NCBI GenBank assembly: GCA_037951105.1
Contig: JBAMJV010009342.1
Coordinates: 203,501-267,500, forward strand
DNA length: 64,000 bases
Reading direction: 5' to 3'
Source: Echinarachnius parma
Lineage: Eukaryota > Echinodermata > Echinoidea > Clypeasteroida > Echinarachniidae
This document shows, piece by piece, positions 1 to 10,689 of this stretch. A model generated the notes under the pieces. That model did not search any database and had not been told where the DNA came from. It was given only the letters and a program-made list of their open reading frames with translations. The position numbers and the translations under genes were made by a program. Each line of letters starts with the position of its first letter. The first letter of the stretch is position 1.

Positions 1-570
1 GAAACCAACATTTCCTATTGAAGTGGAGAGGAGCAATGATGAGAGAGATCAACGTGTATATTATATTTCATTAAACATACCACTTAATTACTTAGACATG
101 TTCTGCCTTAAATTTCAGAATGCATCTACGCAATTTTCGATGAATGCAGAAAATCGACAGCCAACAAAGTTTTAGGGCTCTTTGATGTCCATTTTAGTGT
201 AGAGGGCTCGAGAGAAATTACAGCAGATGACCGTGAAAAGGTCATACAAGAGATGAAGGAGAGGGGCACGGACATCAACACTGGTGTCAAGCCAAACATC
301 AAAGAGGCTCAGACACGTCAAAAGAAGGCATACGACAAGTATCATGTTCATTAGGCTATCAGTGTAGGAACCCGGGTCTGGAAAAAAAGACATGCAAAGA
401 TCTACGAGGAAGGGGGGCAAATTGATGCCAAGGGCAACCGGCCCTTTTCTCGTTGAGAAATATCTCGGAAAGGGCCTCTACATGTTGAGGGACCTCCAAA
501 AGGATGTCATCCTGAAGCGCAAGGTGAATGGTAGCCAGCTGGTCCAATACCATGAAACCGACCGAAACAT
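1..570 (+). mobile_element. Ty3/Gypsy-type integrase C-terminal fossil
   Basis: The + strand translations resemble the C-terminal end of a retroelement integrase. A basic helix (around KEAQTRQKKAYDKYH) is followed by a small barrel-like segment with the pattern VGTRVWKK, then GPFLVEKYLGKGLYMLRD. This matches the GPY/F-like module of Ty3/Gypsy integrases and of host genes derived from them; Ginger DNA transposons carry a similar module and cannot be excluded. It is a short, broken remnant with a few breaks. No LTR or other element part is visible beside it, and the left side is cut by the window edge. Confidence 0.6.
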
Positions 571-769
571 GTGATGAGGAAACTGCCGGACACTCCAACG
601 CTGGTCAGCCTGTAATTCAGGGCATATGGAACCAAGGCAATGATTGCACCACAATGGCAAAGCAACCAGACGTTTTCACGTTGGGAACATTAGCGGAGGA
701 ACTAGCGGAGACAGCCATCACTCCTAGAAATTCTGGAGAAACGTTGCATCCTCGAGCGGGGGAGCGACA

Positions 770-905
770 AGTGAATGAGATCGATCGGCGCAATGATCGC
801 AGTGAACCTCCGCCCCGTTACCGTTGTTGAGAACGAGGGATTCATAGATTTGGTGACCCTTTTGGAGCCGAGATATCCAATTCAATCGCGGCGTTTGAGG
901 AGGCA
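770..905 (+). pseudogene. hAT (ZBED-type) transposase fragment
   Basis: A short open stretch reads AVNLRPVTVVENEGF then IDLVTLLEPRYPIQSR. This is the 'DLRP.SVVE..GF..L...L.P.Y..PSR' signature found near the start of the catalytic region of ZBED-like hAT transposases. Only about 40 residues remain, with no BED finger and no dimerisation region around it. It directly abuts unrelated coding sequence on both sides, so it is an isolated scrap. Family call rests on the motif alone. Confidence 0.55.
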
Positions 906-993
906 AACGACTTCGCTGTCAGACTCTGTGCCGATGGTGAAGAGCTTTGCCAAGCAATATTACATGATGCAATAGGGGGAGGAACATGGAGAC

Positions 994-1846
994 GTGACAA
1001 CGAAATTCCACAGGAAGTACCAGAACTTCCAAGTCACTCTACCGGATGGTAGAGGTGATACATCAGCTGTGTCTGAGAGCTTCCAGGAGAGGGTGAAGGA
1101 ACCTGCAGAGAGTATTTCATCTAATGACCCAGCAACTACCACCGAGACAACAAATAAAATAATCACAACCATTAAGTCGACGATGACCGATCAAGGACCA
1201 ACAATGCCACAATTTTCGAACAAAATACATGCGCTAAAAAAGAGATCCTTCCCCATGTTGTGTGCAATTGGGACGGCCAACTCAATCGAAGACAAATCGA
1301 CCTGCCAGCAATTTGCCACCTTCTACTGTAAAATCACCCGATCATCAATTTTGCAGGAGGTGGACAAAGTGCTGAAGGCCTATGAGGATATTGCTGGTGG
1401 AGGTAAGTCCACTCATTCCATCATAGAGGTTGTGATAGGTCGGGAGTGGAAGACTCTTTCACTGCCTACTTGGACAACCAGTATGACTCCCTAAACCAGC
1501 AAGTGGACTACATCGGAAACAGAGCAAACATATTGTTTGAAGGTGCAGTTGCGACTTACTTCCACATACCGCATATTTCCAGCTTTGTCGGCATGCTTCC
1601 GGACCCTAACAACCTTCTGCAAGCTGTCGCAGAAGATGCGCAGGACAGGATTGTGGAAGCTGAAGTCAAGGCCCTGGGAATTACTCACCAACTAATCACT
1701 CGACCCCTTTGGACTGCAGTCAAAACAGCCTCAAACATCCTCAGTCTCAACAGCACTCTCCATGAACTCCAATTGAAATTGAAGGCTTGGAAGGATGATG
1801 CCAGTCCAATGCTCGCTGGAATATCAGCATTAGAGAACATTCCTTG
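994..1846 (+). pseudogene. unassigned transposon-type ORF pair
   Basis: Two overlapping + strand frames (994-1494 and 1446-1847) encode 166 and 133 aa. The second contains LGITHQLITRPLWTAVKTA followed by a helical stretch ending near KDDASPMLAGIS. I have seen comparable 'LG...L(V/I)T.PLW' segments in large uncharacterised transposon proteins of marine invertebrates, but I cannot name a family. The first frame is rich in Thr/Ser. The pair overlaps by about 48 bp and probably belongs to one ancestral frame, now broken. It stops exactly where the Harbinger fragment begins, so it looks like a truncated module. Confidence 0.4.
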
Positions 1847-2288
1847 AATGTGCAGATCATCTGCAATGCAGAATTCAGGATCATGAATTGTGTGTCTCGC
1901 TGGCCGGGCAACACTCATGACAGTAGAATTATTCAGGTTATAAAATTAATCACCCAGTTGAAGTGATTGGAAAAGATCCTTCTAGATCACAGGTATGAGT
2001 GAAAGCCTTTGAAAGGTTGAACATTAATAGAGAATTAACACCCTGCATAATGCCACACGCACCACTTTACACCCATGTTTAATGAAGACAATCTTTTTAA
2101 TCAAAGAATTTAATCCATGGAGTATGGTCTCTGCCATTTTCAGAGAAGTTACCCTCTTGTGAATTGTAGAGCTTGCCTGCAATGACATCATATTCCCATG
2201 AGGGGTGGTGATCCAGATCCAAGAAGAGAGCAGCAAGTGGAGTTTTATGCCGTGTCCGGTTTTCCCAAGTCGTTAATCATCATTGTAA
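1838..2288 (+). repeat. 451-bp segment duplicated at 5,516-5,961 (Harbinger tail)
   Basis: This segment matches 5,516-5,961 almost base for base over about 450 bp. It opens inside a PIF/Harbinger transposase frame (LNVQIICNAEFRIMNCVSR, then WPGNTHDSRI, the second catalytic Asp region), continues through non-coding sequence and ends at a short frame reading REQQVEFYAVSGFPKSLIII. That last piece looks like a decayed copy of the transposase segment REQQVKFYTMAGFPQVVGAV seen at about 5,392-5,450. At its right edge it is fused to the KDZ fragment, while the other copy is fused to unrelated sequence, so the join is different in each. Confidence 0.8.
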
Positions 2289-3076
2289 TCTCCTGTCCTG
2301 CATGCCCCAAGAGTGAGGGCAAAATGATTGTTTGCCTTGATGGAAACTTTGGCCTTGTGAGGTGCAAGAAAGGAGGCAAGGAGGTCAGACCCACCCAATT
2401 TGGAATTTTTATTCCAGATGATGAAGTGAAAGACTTTGTGGATAATTATGAGCAAGACAAGGGTGCACAGAGTGCTGATTGCAGCAATTTTCAAGCTGGC
2501 CAGCTCGTCCGATCCAAGAAACGTAACACTGCCTTGGATGTGAAAGGAGTTTTCGCAGCAGTGTGTAAACACGGCTACCCTGGACGAAAGCGCAAGTCGG
2601 CATCCGCATCGACATCTGGACAAACTGCAAAGGCCGCAGCTTCTTCATTGGAGCTAGATGAGTTGTCGACGTCTGAACTAATATATTTTGTAGATATATA
2701 AGATAAAATGGGATATAATCATATGTTGAAGTGATATGTAATTTGCTCAATGATTGCAAGTCTATCCTTTTTTCCCTTCAATTATTACATTCCATAGGAT
2801 GAGGGCTTTAGTCGTCAGAGGAAAGCTCAGGCAGCTGGCGTCTTGGCGCGAAAGAGGAGAGCAGTTGAGGAGGTGTTGATGACGGAGGGAGAAATGAGAC
2901 GGGTTGTGGAGTGGTATGATTACCAGCTCGATATCTTGAGACAGGAGGTGCTGTCCATCAGGATGGATGATACCAGGGAATAACTCAGCATGTGTGCAAT
3001 AATACAGCAGCGCATTAATACTCTGGAAAGACACATGCACAATGCCAATATAGCTTTCTCCAAATTTTTGGTGTAA
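2285..3076 (+). pseudogene. KDZ (Kyakuja-Dileera-Zisupton) transposase fragment
   Basis: The frame 2,285-2,700 reads CPACPK, then VCLDGNFGLVRCKKGG, a loop with IFIPDDEVKDFVDNY, and LDVKGVFAAVCKHGYPGRKRK. The combination CPxCP, a 'LDGNF.L.R' strand carrying an Asp, and '(K)DV.GVFA.VC.HG' is the core signature of KDZ transposases. After a gap, 2,797-3,075 carries a helical segment (RKAQAAGVLARKRRAVEEVL, then VVEWYDYQLDILRQEV, ending in a heptad-like stretch) that fits the coiled C-terminal part of the same protein class. One stop lies inside this second part. About a quarter of a typical KDZ protein remains; neither TIR is visible. Confidence 0.65.
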
Positions 3077-3530
3077 TGATTTGTGATTAGCCTACAAGCC
3101 CCACAATTTTAAACACCTCCAAAACACAATTTGGAAACCTATACTTCAGAATAGCGACTGTTTACGATTCTGTAAAAATATCCTTATTGTATAGCCTTGG
3201 ATATATTTATATTTTATTTTGAGAAAGCAACCTTGGCATTTATGATCTTTATGTGCTGCTGTATTATTGCACAGAATTCCCCACCGACAATTTACTATTG
3301 ATTGTGTTCTCTATACAGGTCAACCTCGGTTATAGCAAGCTCTTATAACGAGGCTTTTGTCTTGGTCTCATTTGTTAACATGTGTTGTTCAATGGGAAAG
3401 AACCCCGTTTATATATCAAGCTCTGTTATAGCGAGAATAATAACTTTTTTTTTATAACGAGCTCTTTCTGCTAATGTTATTTTTTTTTTAAATCTTAAGA
3501 TGTTACCCATCTTGATATGAACATAATCAT
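3077..3530. other. no gene seen; possible remnant of a repeat
   Basis: No coding signal. Around 3,319-3,470 the words 'cggttatagcaag', 'cttataacgagg' and 'tataacgagctc' recur. They resemble the ends of the short TA-inserting 'tcgttataacgag' repeats of marine invertebrates, but I cannot find a paired inverted end. Confidence 0.3.
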
Positions 3531-3533
3531 TAA

Positions 3534-4065
3534 AGTGATCCATGTACTTTGTCCAACTCTACGAAAATTACTTTGAGCTTCCACATTTCTCTTCTACCGT
3601 GTTGTTTAGCTTATGGTAAAAGAAGAATGAAATAGGGTTAGATTTTTCAAATGTCCCTTTAGTTTGAGCCTGCAAGAAAAGCATTCTTCGTAATGAAATG
3701 AAACTTTGCCTTAATAAACCCGAGTAATGTACCCTCTACCACACTGAATTACAACTTGTCTTCTAAATTACTTTCACAGAGTTTTCAACTTAAATATTAT
3801 TTATAAAAAAACTAATTTCTTCTGGTCCCATACGTAACGCCATACATTTTATCTAATAAAATATTATTGCAAAGGTCAAAGGTCACCATCTTTACCATGG
3901 TTATTCTTCTCATAGATACCAGTAATGGAGATGGTAAAATAATAAAATCAAAGTCCCTCTACATTATTTTTTAGGGGGTGAAAGTCTCTGAAATGTCCCA
4001 TACGTAACACGCGCGTTATCTTGGACTTGCCCTAAAACAAAATAGCTGGTGAGCAAACTGTCACT
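3534..4065. mobile_element. TTAA-flanked piggyBac-like MITE (related to 48,654 copy)
   Basis: Ends AGTGATCC at the left and TCACT at the right are inverted, and each is flanked by TTAA (3,530-3,533 and 4,066-4,069). The interior, about 3,545-3,660, matches the reverse complement of the element at 48,654-48,906 over more than 100 bp, including a shared 'gagcttccacatttctcttc' core. There is no coding capacity. TTAA flanks are the signature of piggyBac-type insertion. Confidence 0.55.
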
Positions 4066-4171
4066 TTAACCTCATACAAATAGAAATAGTGGATAACTAC
4101 ATAATTTGCATGAAAAGTTGAACATTAATAAAGAATTAAAGCTCTAATATTTTGTTATCATTGTCTCACAT

Positions 4172-4834
4172 TACCGTAAAACTCCGTGTATAAGGCGCAT
4201 TTTTTTTTTTTTAGAATTTTTTTTGGGACACCCTGTAGTCATGTTCAATGCATATTGCACTGGTCCAAGGCATGCCAGAAGCTTACAGTGTGTTGTAGCA
4301 TTCAGCAACATATACCTATTTCTCACAAAAAAAATGTTGGTTACTGATTTTAAAATTGCAAGTTTATTGAGCAAATACTGCTGCTAATGAATATTCATAC
4401 ATTTGTGAGCAGCAGTACTCATATTATATATGCAATTATCTAACCAGTGGTTATAAATTTTGCTCATAATTAAAAATATTTGTTAGTTTATTAAGAAAAG
4501 TATATATAGAAAAGAGTATAAGTGCTAATGAATATTCATGAATATGAACATGAATATTTATGAGCACCAGTGTTAATGCTCAATGTGTGCAAGTTCTGTA
4601 CTAACCACTATTATGTAAGTGAAAAAATCTATGTGATGATGAAAGCTACAATTGACATTAAGCCCCTGGTATGCCTTAGACCAGCGATGTAAGTATTCCA
4701 ACAACACTACAGGGTGTCCCCCGAAAAAAAATACAGGGTGTCCTAAAAAAAAAAAAAAAAAAAAAAAAAATTTTTTAGAAAGTTGGGGGTGCGCCTCATA
4801 CACGGGTGCGCCTTATACACGGAGTTTTACGGTA
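4172..4834. mobile_element. TA-flanked MITE with 28-bp perfect TIRs, nested insert
   Basis: The element starts TACCGTAAAACTCCGTGTAT and ends with its exact reverse complement; the match runs 28 bp. A TA at each end fits a Tc1/mariner-like target duplication. Inside lies a second inverted pair, GGACACCCTGTA near 4,228-4,240 and TACAGGGTGTCC near 4,731-4,742, so a second MITE has inserted within the first. Long A and T runs sit beside both inner ends. A sister copy lies at 20,841-21,606. Confidence 0.8.
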
Positions 4835-4865
4835 CCCGGAATTTGTATTCTTTTTGACATGCTTA

Positions 4866-5265
4866 GGTAGGAGAGCTTGTATGCACATCAGCATGGAAGA
4901 TGAGAAAGGCGACTCTCGAAGAAGGAGACACGAGCATTAAGATCACAATGTGGGGGGAGGCCGCGACCAAGGCGGTTCTAAGAGGACAGAAAACGGTAGG
5001 AGAGCTTGTATGCACATCAGCGTGGAAACGGAGGAAGATGACTCTGCAAGAAGGTGAGAGGAGCATTAAGATAAAAATGTGGGGGGGGGGGGGGGCCGCC
5101 ACCAAGGCAGTTCTAAGAGGACAGAAAACGGTAGGAGAGCTCGTATGCACATCAGCGTGGAAACGGAGGAAGATGACTCTGCAAGAAGGAGACATGAGCA
5201 TTAAGATCACAATGTGGGGGGGGGGGGGGGGCCGCCACCAAGGTGGTTCTAAGAGGACAGAAAAC
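4866..5265. repeat. three tandem copies of a ~130-bp unit
   Basis: The unit begins 'gtaggagagcttgtatgca' at about 4,866, 4,996 and 5,131 and ends 'agaggacagaaaac' each time. Unit length varies (about 130-135 bp) because of a G run of 6 to 14 bases near its middle. The repeats stay open in one + strand frame (MRKATLEEGDTSIKITMWG and variants), but this is probably a consequence of unit length, not selection. Confidence 0.75.
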
Positions 5266-5269
5266 GCAC

Positions 5270-5640
5270 AGTTTGTCGTAGAGTTTGAGAGAAGGATCAG
5301 ACGGAATGCCATCGGGGTGTTGTCCAGGCAAATTACATATTTTCTTTTTAATTCATCACGTTTCCGGATGACCTACCAACACTTCGCGAGCAGCAAGTCA
5401 AGTTTTACACCATGGCCGGTTTCCCCCAAGTCGTGGGAGCAGTAGATGGGACGCATGTTCTACTGAATGGCACAGAACTAGAGGAAGAACAAGTATATAC
5501 CAACAGGAAGGGGAGACATTCCTTGAATGTGCAGATCATCTGCAATGCAGAATTCAAAATACTGAATTGTGTATCTCGCTGGCCGGGCAACAATCATGAC
5601 AGTAGAATTATTCAGGTTATAATCACCCAGTTGAAGTGAT
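5270..5640 (+). pseudogene. PIF/Harbinger transposase fragment
   Basis: Frame pieces read FPDDLPTLREQQVKFYTMAG, FPQVVGAVDGTHVLL, YTNRKGRHSLNVQIICNAEF and SRWPGNNHDSRI. These are the HARBI1-type DDE nuclease blocks: the 'GAVDGTHV' strand with the first Asp, 'NRKG.HS.NVQ..C', and 'WPG..HDSRI' with the second Asp. The third catalytic residue region and the DNA-binding Myb-like partner are missing. A likely acceptor (ttttctttttaattcat) precedes the first block. From 5,516 on, the sequence is the second copy of the duplicated segment at 1,838-2,288. Confidence 0.8.
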
Positions 5641-5961
5641 TGGAAAAGATCCTTCTAGATCACCTGTATGAGTGAAAGCCTTTGAATGGTTGAACATTAA
5701 TAGAGGATTAACACCCTGCATAATGCCACACGCACCACTTTACACCCATGTTCAATGAAGACAATCTTTTTAATCCAAGAATTTAATCCATGGAGTATGG
5801 TCTCTGCCATTTTCAGAGAAGTTACCCTCTTGTGAATTGTAGAGCTTGCCTGCAATTACATCATATTCCCATGAGTGGTCGTGATCCAGATTCAAGAAGA
5901 GAGCAGCAAGTAGAGTTTTATGTCATGTCCGGTTTTCCCAAGTCGTTAATCATCATTGTAA
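5516..5961 (+). repeat. second copy of the Harbinger-tail duplication
   Basis: Partner of 1,838-2,288. Differences are scattered single bases and a 5-bp length change. Here the 5' flank is the genuine continuation of the Harbinger frame, so this copy looks like the source and the 1,838 copy the derivative. A 90-aa frame at its right edge reads through REQQVEFYVMSGFPKSLIII into unrelated sequence. Confidence 0.8.
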
Positions 5962-6050
5962 GCTCTGTACTCGCCGCTACTCGCCAACGCTTGGCGTGCA
6001 TCAACGTTAATGATACATTGGCCATCATTGTAGGCATCCGAGGAAACAGA

Positions 6051-6290
6051 TACTTTGTTCAATAACCTATTTTCAACTCATCATCAACATCGCGTTTCAT
6101 TGGCATTAAAGATGGCAAAGAATCTGAGATTAAGAGACTTGTCTCCTTATGCTCTTGGCAAGATACTTTGTTCAATAACATATTTTCAACTCATCATTAA
6201 CATCGCGTTTCATTGGCATTAAAGATGGCAAAGAATCTGAGACTAAGAGACTTGTCTCCTTATGCTCTTGGCCAGATCCTCTTAGACCGC
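6051..6290. repeat. two tandem copies of a 113-bp unit
   Basis: The block starting 'tactttgttcaataac' at 6,051 repeats at 6,164 with only a few changes and contains 'ggcattaaagatggcaaaga' each time. No coding function recognised. Confidence 0.75.
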
Positions 6291-6304
6291 GATTCTACAC
6301 AGAG

Positions 6305-6875
6305 GTATGTATGTATTCATGACGTTTTTTGAAATCGCAATTTGGGCCAATAGAGTCTTTACAGACACTAAGTGCAGAGTTCCACTCACGTATGCAAAAG
6401 AACGGAGAATCTTTAGCAGAATTTAGTAGGAACTTGATGAGATTATATGCTCGAATGGAGCAGGTTGCCCCAGATACAAAGGAAAGGACAGCTCTCGAAG
6501 TCTTAAGAGACAATTCTCTTAAAGAAGCTTTTGTCCGAGGGGTTAAAGAGCCATGGGTGAAGAGAGAGCTACGTAGGATTGAAATGTCCTTGAAGAAAGC
6601 TACCTTTCTTGAAATGAGAGCGGAAGTCCTGGATTTTTTTAGAGATGAGTATGTAGGAGTAAGAGGGAAGGAAGTACGAGCTGATGTTGCCAGTACGTGT
6701 TTTTCGGCTGAAGAAAAGCCCTCAAATAGTAGTGAAGTCCATGAGTTGTAAAATGGACTTGCGCAGCCGTCACAACAAGTTGCTGTCCTGGTAGATTCTG
6801 TAAAGCAGTTGAAATCGCAAAAGAAATCAGATGACGTGGTTTGTTACAATTGTGGAAGGTATTCTTTATTTATTG
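6305..6875 (+). mobile_element. LTR-retrotransposon gag fossil
   Basis: A 140-aa + strand frame (6,329-6,751) and its continuation resemble a Ty3/Gypsy-type gag: an alpha-helical capsid-like region (FHSRMQKNGESLAEFSRNLM, then an EAFVRGVKEPWVKREL helix) followed by the beginning of a CCHC zinc knuckle (VCYNCGR). It is a broken remnant with few breaks. No LTRs, protease or polymerase parts are visible nearby, so it is an isolated fragment. Confidence 0.6.
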
Positions 6876-7445
6876 CGCACACTCGTAAAATCCAAAATAT
6901 CCATGAATCTTTGACATTTGTGGCGACCACGAAGGGACAGAAAATTTAATTTGTTAGGTTTTGTGGATTTGATTTAGTAAACTAATTAGGCAATTTGTGA
7001 TATGCAATAGAGAATCAAAATTGAGTAATTAATGTTTCATTCCTAACTTGTGTTCGATGACGATCGAACTGAACAAACATATTACGCACACAAACTAAAC
7101 GAAGTATGCAGGTACACTACCTACCAGTAATGCTACCTACATTTATCAGTAGAAGAACATTACCTCCTTAAAGAGACCACATGTTTTAATGGAATTGTGT
7201 ACCATAATTATGTTGTTACACAAAATGCAGAAAGAATGCAGCCTGCAAGCAGTCAGTACACTCCTCTGCACCCTCATCCAATCACAGTATAGGGATGATG
7301 TTGCTATGCAGTATTACATAATATCGCCCCTGTGAGGAACCCTCAGTACACCCCTCACTAGATTTTGTGTAGCTACCAGTAAATCTACACATAGAATCCA
7401 GAGTGTGTATTTATGTGCAGCAAACCTGGGTAAAAAAAATAGGTA
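6876..7445. other. no feature seen
   Basis: A+T-rich sequence without recognisable coding signal, inverted ends or tandem repeats. Confidence 0.4.
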
Positions 7446-7840
7446 ATTTGTCAGGCATATTCCGGCCTGAACTACAGAAAGACGAGCGTAGATTGGGCGA
7501 GTTATGCAAGAGATCTTTGCTGTAAATATGTACATGAACTCTACCAAGGAGATGAACAACTCACAGGGGAGGTGGAAATCGATGAAAGTTTGTTCGGCAG
7601 AGCACCGAAATTCCACCGTGGGAAATTAAGTGGGCGACCCGTATGGATCTTCGGTATGGTCGAGCCATCTACAAATCGTATCATCCTGTACCCGGTAGAT
7701 GACCGGTCAGCTGCAACTCTATACCCCTGATTTGAGAAGCACGTGCGGCCAGGCACAAAGATTTTTAGTGACGGATGACACACGTACCAGAGTTTAAACG
7801 ATCTTGGATACCAACATTATATAGTCCTGCATAAGTATAC
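7446..7840 (+). pseudogene. Merlin / IS1595-like transposase fragment
   Basis: Across two frames the + strand reads LTGEVEIDESLFGRAPKFHR, GRPVWIFGMVEPSTNRIILY, PVDDRSAATLYP, then KHVRPGTKIFSDG, SLNDLGYQHYIVLHKYTF. This is the DDE nuclease core of the ISXO2/IS1016 family, which in animals is the Merlin superfamily: 'EIDES.FGR' holds the first Asp, 'IFSDG' the second, and 'HKY.F' the third block. At least one frame change and two stops interrupt it. The zinc-ribbon N-terminus is absent. Confidence 0.8.
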
Positions 7841-8230
7841 TTTTTGAGGAACACCTTCGTCCAAGGATGCAGCAATCTCAAGTTATACACGGTAAAGAAA
7901 CATATGGAGAGCGACAATCATCAAAAGGCTGTTGAGGTAGAAAAAGCAAGGAACGCTCTTCCAGGAACTTCAAAGGCTGAACAAATGATGGCCAACATGA
8001 ACGAGACTGTGGTAGACTCCCATTGGCTCTGGTTTACAGGATGAGACATTCAAACGGTTCCATTCCTTGAGGATCCGTAAGGAGCAGAGAGTGGAATGGA
8101 ACAGATTTCTCAAAGATAAAAATGTAGATACTTTCAAAGCAATTGTTGGTACTTTGTTAAACCAATTTGTCCTTGAGACAGCGCTGAATAGGGCAATATT
8201 AGAGGTAGGGAGACGGCAGGTCATCGTGTG
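7841..8230 (+). pseudogene. hAT-like (ZNF862/KIAA1586-type) N-terminal fragment plus helix piece
   Basis: From 7,860 the frame reads GCSNLKLYTVKKHMESDNHQ, KAVEVEKARNALPGTSKAEQ. The 'T.KKHM.SD.H' half-finger and the linker 'LPGTSKAEQ' fit the TTF/BED-type zinc finger region of KIAA1586/ZNF862-like hAT-derived proteins. A second piece, 8,044-8,228 (EWNRFLKDKNVDTFKAIVGT, LLNQFVLETALNRAILEV), is helical and unassigned. The Merlin fragment ends directly at the start of this one. Confidence 0.45.
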
Positions 8231-8685
8231 AAGACACGGAATGCAAGAGCCAAGACGATGGTGATCGGGAAGCCCAGATCCTGTGCCAGAGATTTTAGAT
8301 TCTGTGTCGAGTGCAGAACAATTTTCAGGCGAGCATGGCTATGGCTCAGATGTGCGGAAGTTAGCGAATCAAATGTTAGCCAGGAAAGGAGATGCTTCTT
8401 TTGTGAACAGTACAGCTACAGAGAGGGAAGTGGAGCAGCGGCCTAAGCAGCTACAGGGGCCTGTGATAGAAGTGGAGGCGCTTGTGCATCGAGATGCAGA
8501 ACGTCCAGAGACTGACAAGAGGGTGAGGCAGATCACCATCAACAGATTCCTGCCATCCACTTCCGATGACCGTGATGTGTGCAGGAGATGCACAATGCTG
8601 AGTGCGGAGGTGGCGCAGTTGAAGCAGGAGGTCCGCCGCATTCGCACACAGGCTGCAATCAGCGTGGAAAGTAAGTCACTCACAG
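8231..8685 (+). pseudogene. unassigned ORF with coiled-coil end
   Basis: The frame at 8,283-8,756 encodes about 130 meaningful residues ending CRRCTMLSAEVAQLKQEVRR, a CxxC followed by a short coiled coil, then a likely splice donor (gtaagtca at about 8,671). I cannot assign a family. The CxxC plus coiled-coil layout is shared with the exons at about 34,760 and 35,850, which may indicate a related protein class. Confidence 0.35.
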
Positions 8686-8928
8686 TTTATCTTTTTTTTC
8701 TTTTTTTTATTAGTATACCTTTTTTTTTAAATGGTCCATTTATTCAAGAAGCATGATTAGCTGTAAAAATGTGTAACCTAATCTTACACATAACCCCTTA
8801 ATAAATGTGCGATTCTGAATCCTGATTGCGCACTGAAGAACATCAACTAAACTGTCTCTCTCCGTATCATTATTTCCAGATTCTGTTAGTTTTAACAAGC
8901 AACCATCTCTACACACCATAGGGGTGTA

Positions 8929-9963
8929 ACACTTGCAGACAGTTTGCCAGATGGGTCACCACAGAAAGTGATGTGGGAGCAGCAGGCCAAGGCAGCAAGG
9001 ACATCACCGCAAGGTATGAGATGGCATCCTGCTCTCCTCCGATTGTGCATTGCCTTGCATGCCAAATCCACATCCGGTTACAATTTGTTAAGGTCTTCCG
9101 GCTTCATAAAACTCCCCCACGAGAACACTCTATTCAACTAAACACACTTCACCGACACATCCCCTGGAAACAACGCAAATCTTTTGAAACACATCATGAC
9201 CGAACACAACATCCCTTCACTACACAACTACAAATACAAAATGTCTGCATTCTGATGGATGAAATGAAGCTTAAATGCGGTCTTTTCTTCATGTCAGGTT
9301 GTAGGATTCAATGATCTGGGACCAGTTAACAACGAGTTGAAGCGTTTCGAGGATGAACAAAAAACCGTGATGGGAAGCTGGCTACACATGTCTTTGTTAT
9401 AATGGCAAGGGGCCTTTTCTCTGGACTAAAATTTCCCTTCGTATACTATCCATGTGTAGGGATGACTTCCGACCAGATATATTCATGTGTTTGGAGTGCA
9501 GTTCAGGGCCTTGAATGCTGAGGACTTCGAGTGCGGGCGATAACATCGGATGGGGCGAGCAACAACCGAACATTTTACCAGCTTTGTGCGGAAGAAGCTC
9601 ATGGCCATTACACTCAGAACCCCTTTGTGCCAGACAGGAAAGTCTATTTTCTTTCGGACTCGCACACCTCCTCAAGACAGCGCGTAACAACTTTGCCAAC
9701 AGCGGAAGTCACACAAACACCAGGAATCTGATGGTATGTAAAGTTATGCATGCATCTTCATATACCAAGTTCAATCAAAGAGTATGTTTGAATTTTAAGA
9801 GGAAATGCAAATCACAATGTTCTCTATTAACATCTATTTATTGCTTTATTGTTCATAGATGCTCAGCTGGCACACCAGGACAGAGGCAAGGAATGAACAC
9901 AAAAAGAGTCGGCACCGTTGTCAAGTTCTCATAGAAAAAAAAGCGAGAACAAAAATATTGGGA
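8929..9963 (+). pseudogene. P-element/THAP9-like transposase, copy 1
   Basis: This block is about 95% identical to 13,589-14,632 and carries the same transposase core (see that entry): VCILMDEMKLKCGLFF with the first Asp, VRAITSDGASNNRTFYQLC with the second, and a donor-like gtatgtaaag at 9,733 followed by an acceptor before ATGCTCAGCTGG. Relative to copy 2 it has several small indels that shift the frame, and the N-terminal part is lost: it begins abruptly after an intron-like stretch. It is the more decayed of the two. Confidence 0.75.
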
Positions 9964-10440
9964 GACACGGAAGACACGGAACACAAGTAGAGCCAAGACG
10001 ATAGTGATTGGGAAGCCCAGATCCTGAGATATATTGCTGGGTTTATACCTTACACCCTAGGAAAGAACTATCAAAGATCCAAGCAGACACTTGCTGTGCT
10101 GTTCACCCGTTGGACACTATCCACAGACAAGTGTGCCAAAGAAAGCAGCTGAAGGGGATGACAATATTTGGAAAGATGGATTAAGATACCCATACGGCAA
10201 AAAGTCATAGTGCAAGGCCCAGTCACTCATCAGGGCTGTTGACAAACTTTTCCATGGTGGTGTTAGTGGTCTACCAAAGGATTTTACCATCCTTTTTAAA
10301 ATTGAAAGAGTTGAGCACAGGAAAAAATGTCACCATGCTTCCCAGGTGGGTTGGAAACAGATTTAACATCTTCTTTGTTGATGCTGGTTTGGTGTATTTA
10401 CTATAATTAAAACATCTAAATCAAAATCTGGTTCCGTTAA
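9964..10440 (+). pseudogene. unassigned transposon-type coding scraps
   Basis: Frames read SDWEAQILRYIAGFIPYTLG and, further on, GLPKDFTILFKIERVEHRKK. The stretch just before (about 9,965-10,025) resembles 8,230-8,285, where a similar 'cacggaat.caagagccaag' string occurs. No family assigned. Confidence 0.35.
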
Positions 10441-10689
10441 AAAACACAAATCTTAAAGAAAATCTTACTGCAAAATGCCGCAACAATGATATTGTCTTGA
10501 AACTGTTCGGATCTTTGGTTCAATCCTGCTCTTTAAAAATTGATGTGTGGTAGGTCTATGATCCGATGGAAGAAGAGGATAGAGAAGGGGAAATATGTGC
10601 CACTGAACATACATACATGTACTTGCACACAATTTGTGACTTTTAGTTTCATTCATCATTCTAGAGAAAAGAAAAGTTATGATTTTTGT

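Noticed and set aside
4652-4870. Lysine-rich small proteins around A/T runs (also at 20,652 and 49,045)
   Set aside because: They are translations of poly(A) runs within MITEs and repeats.
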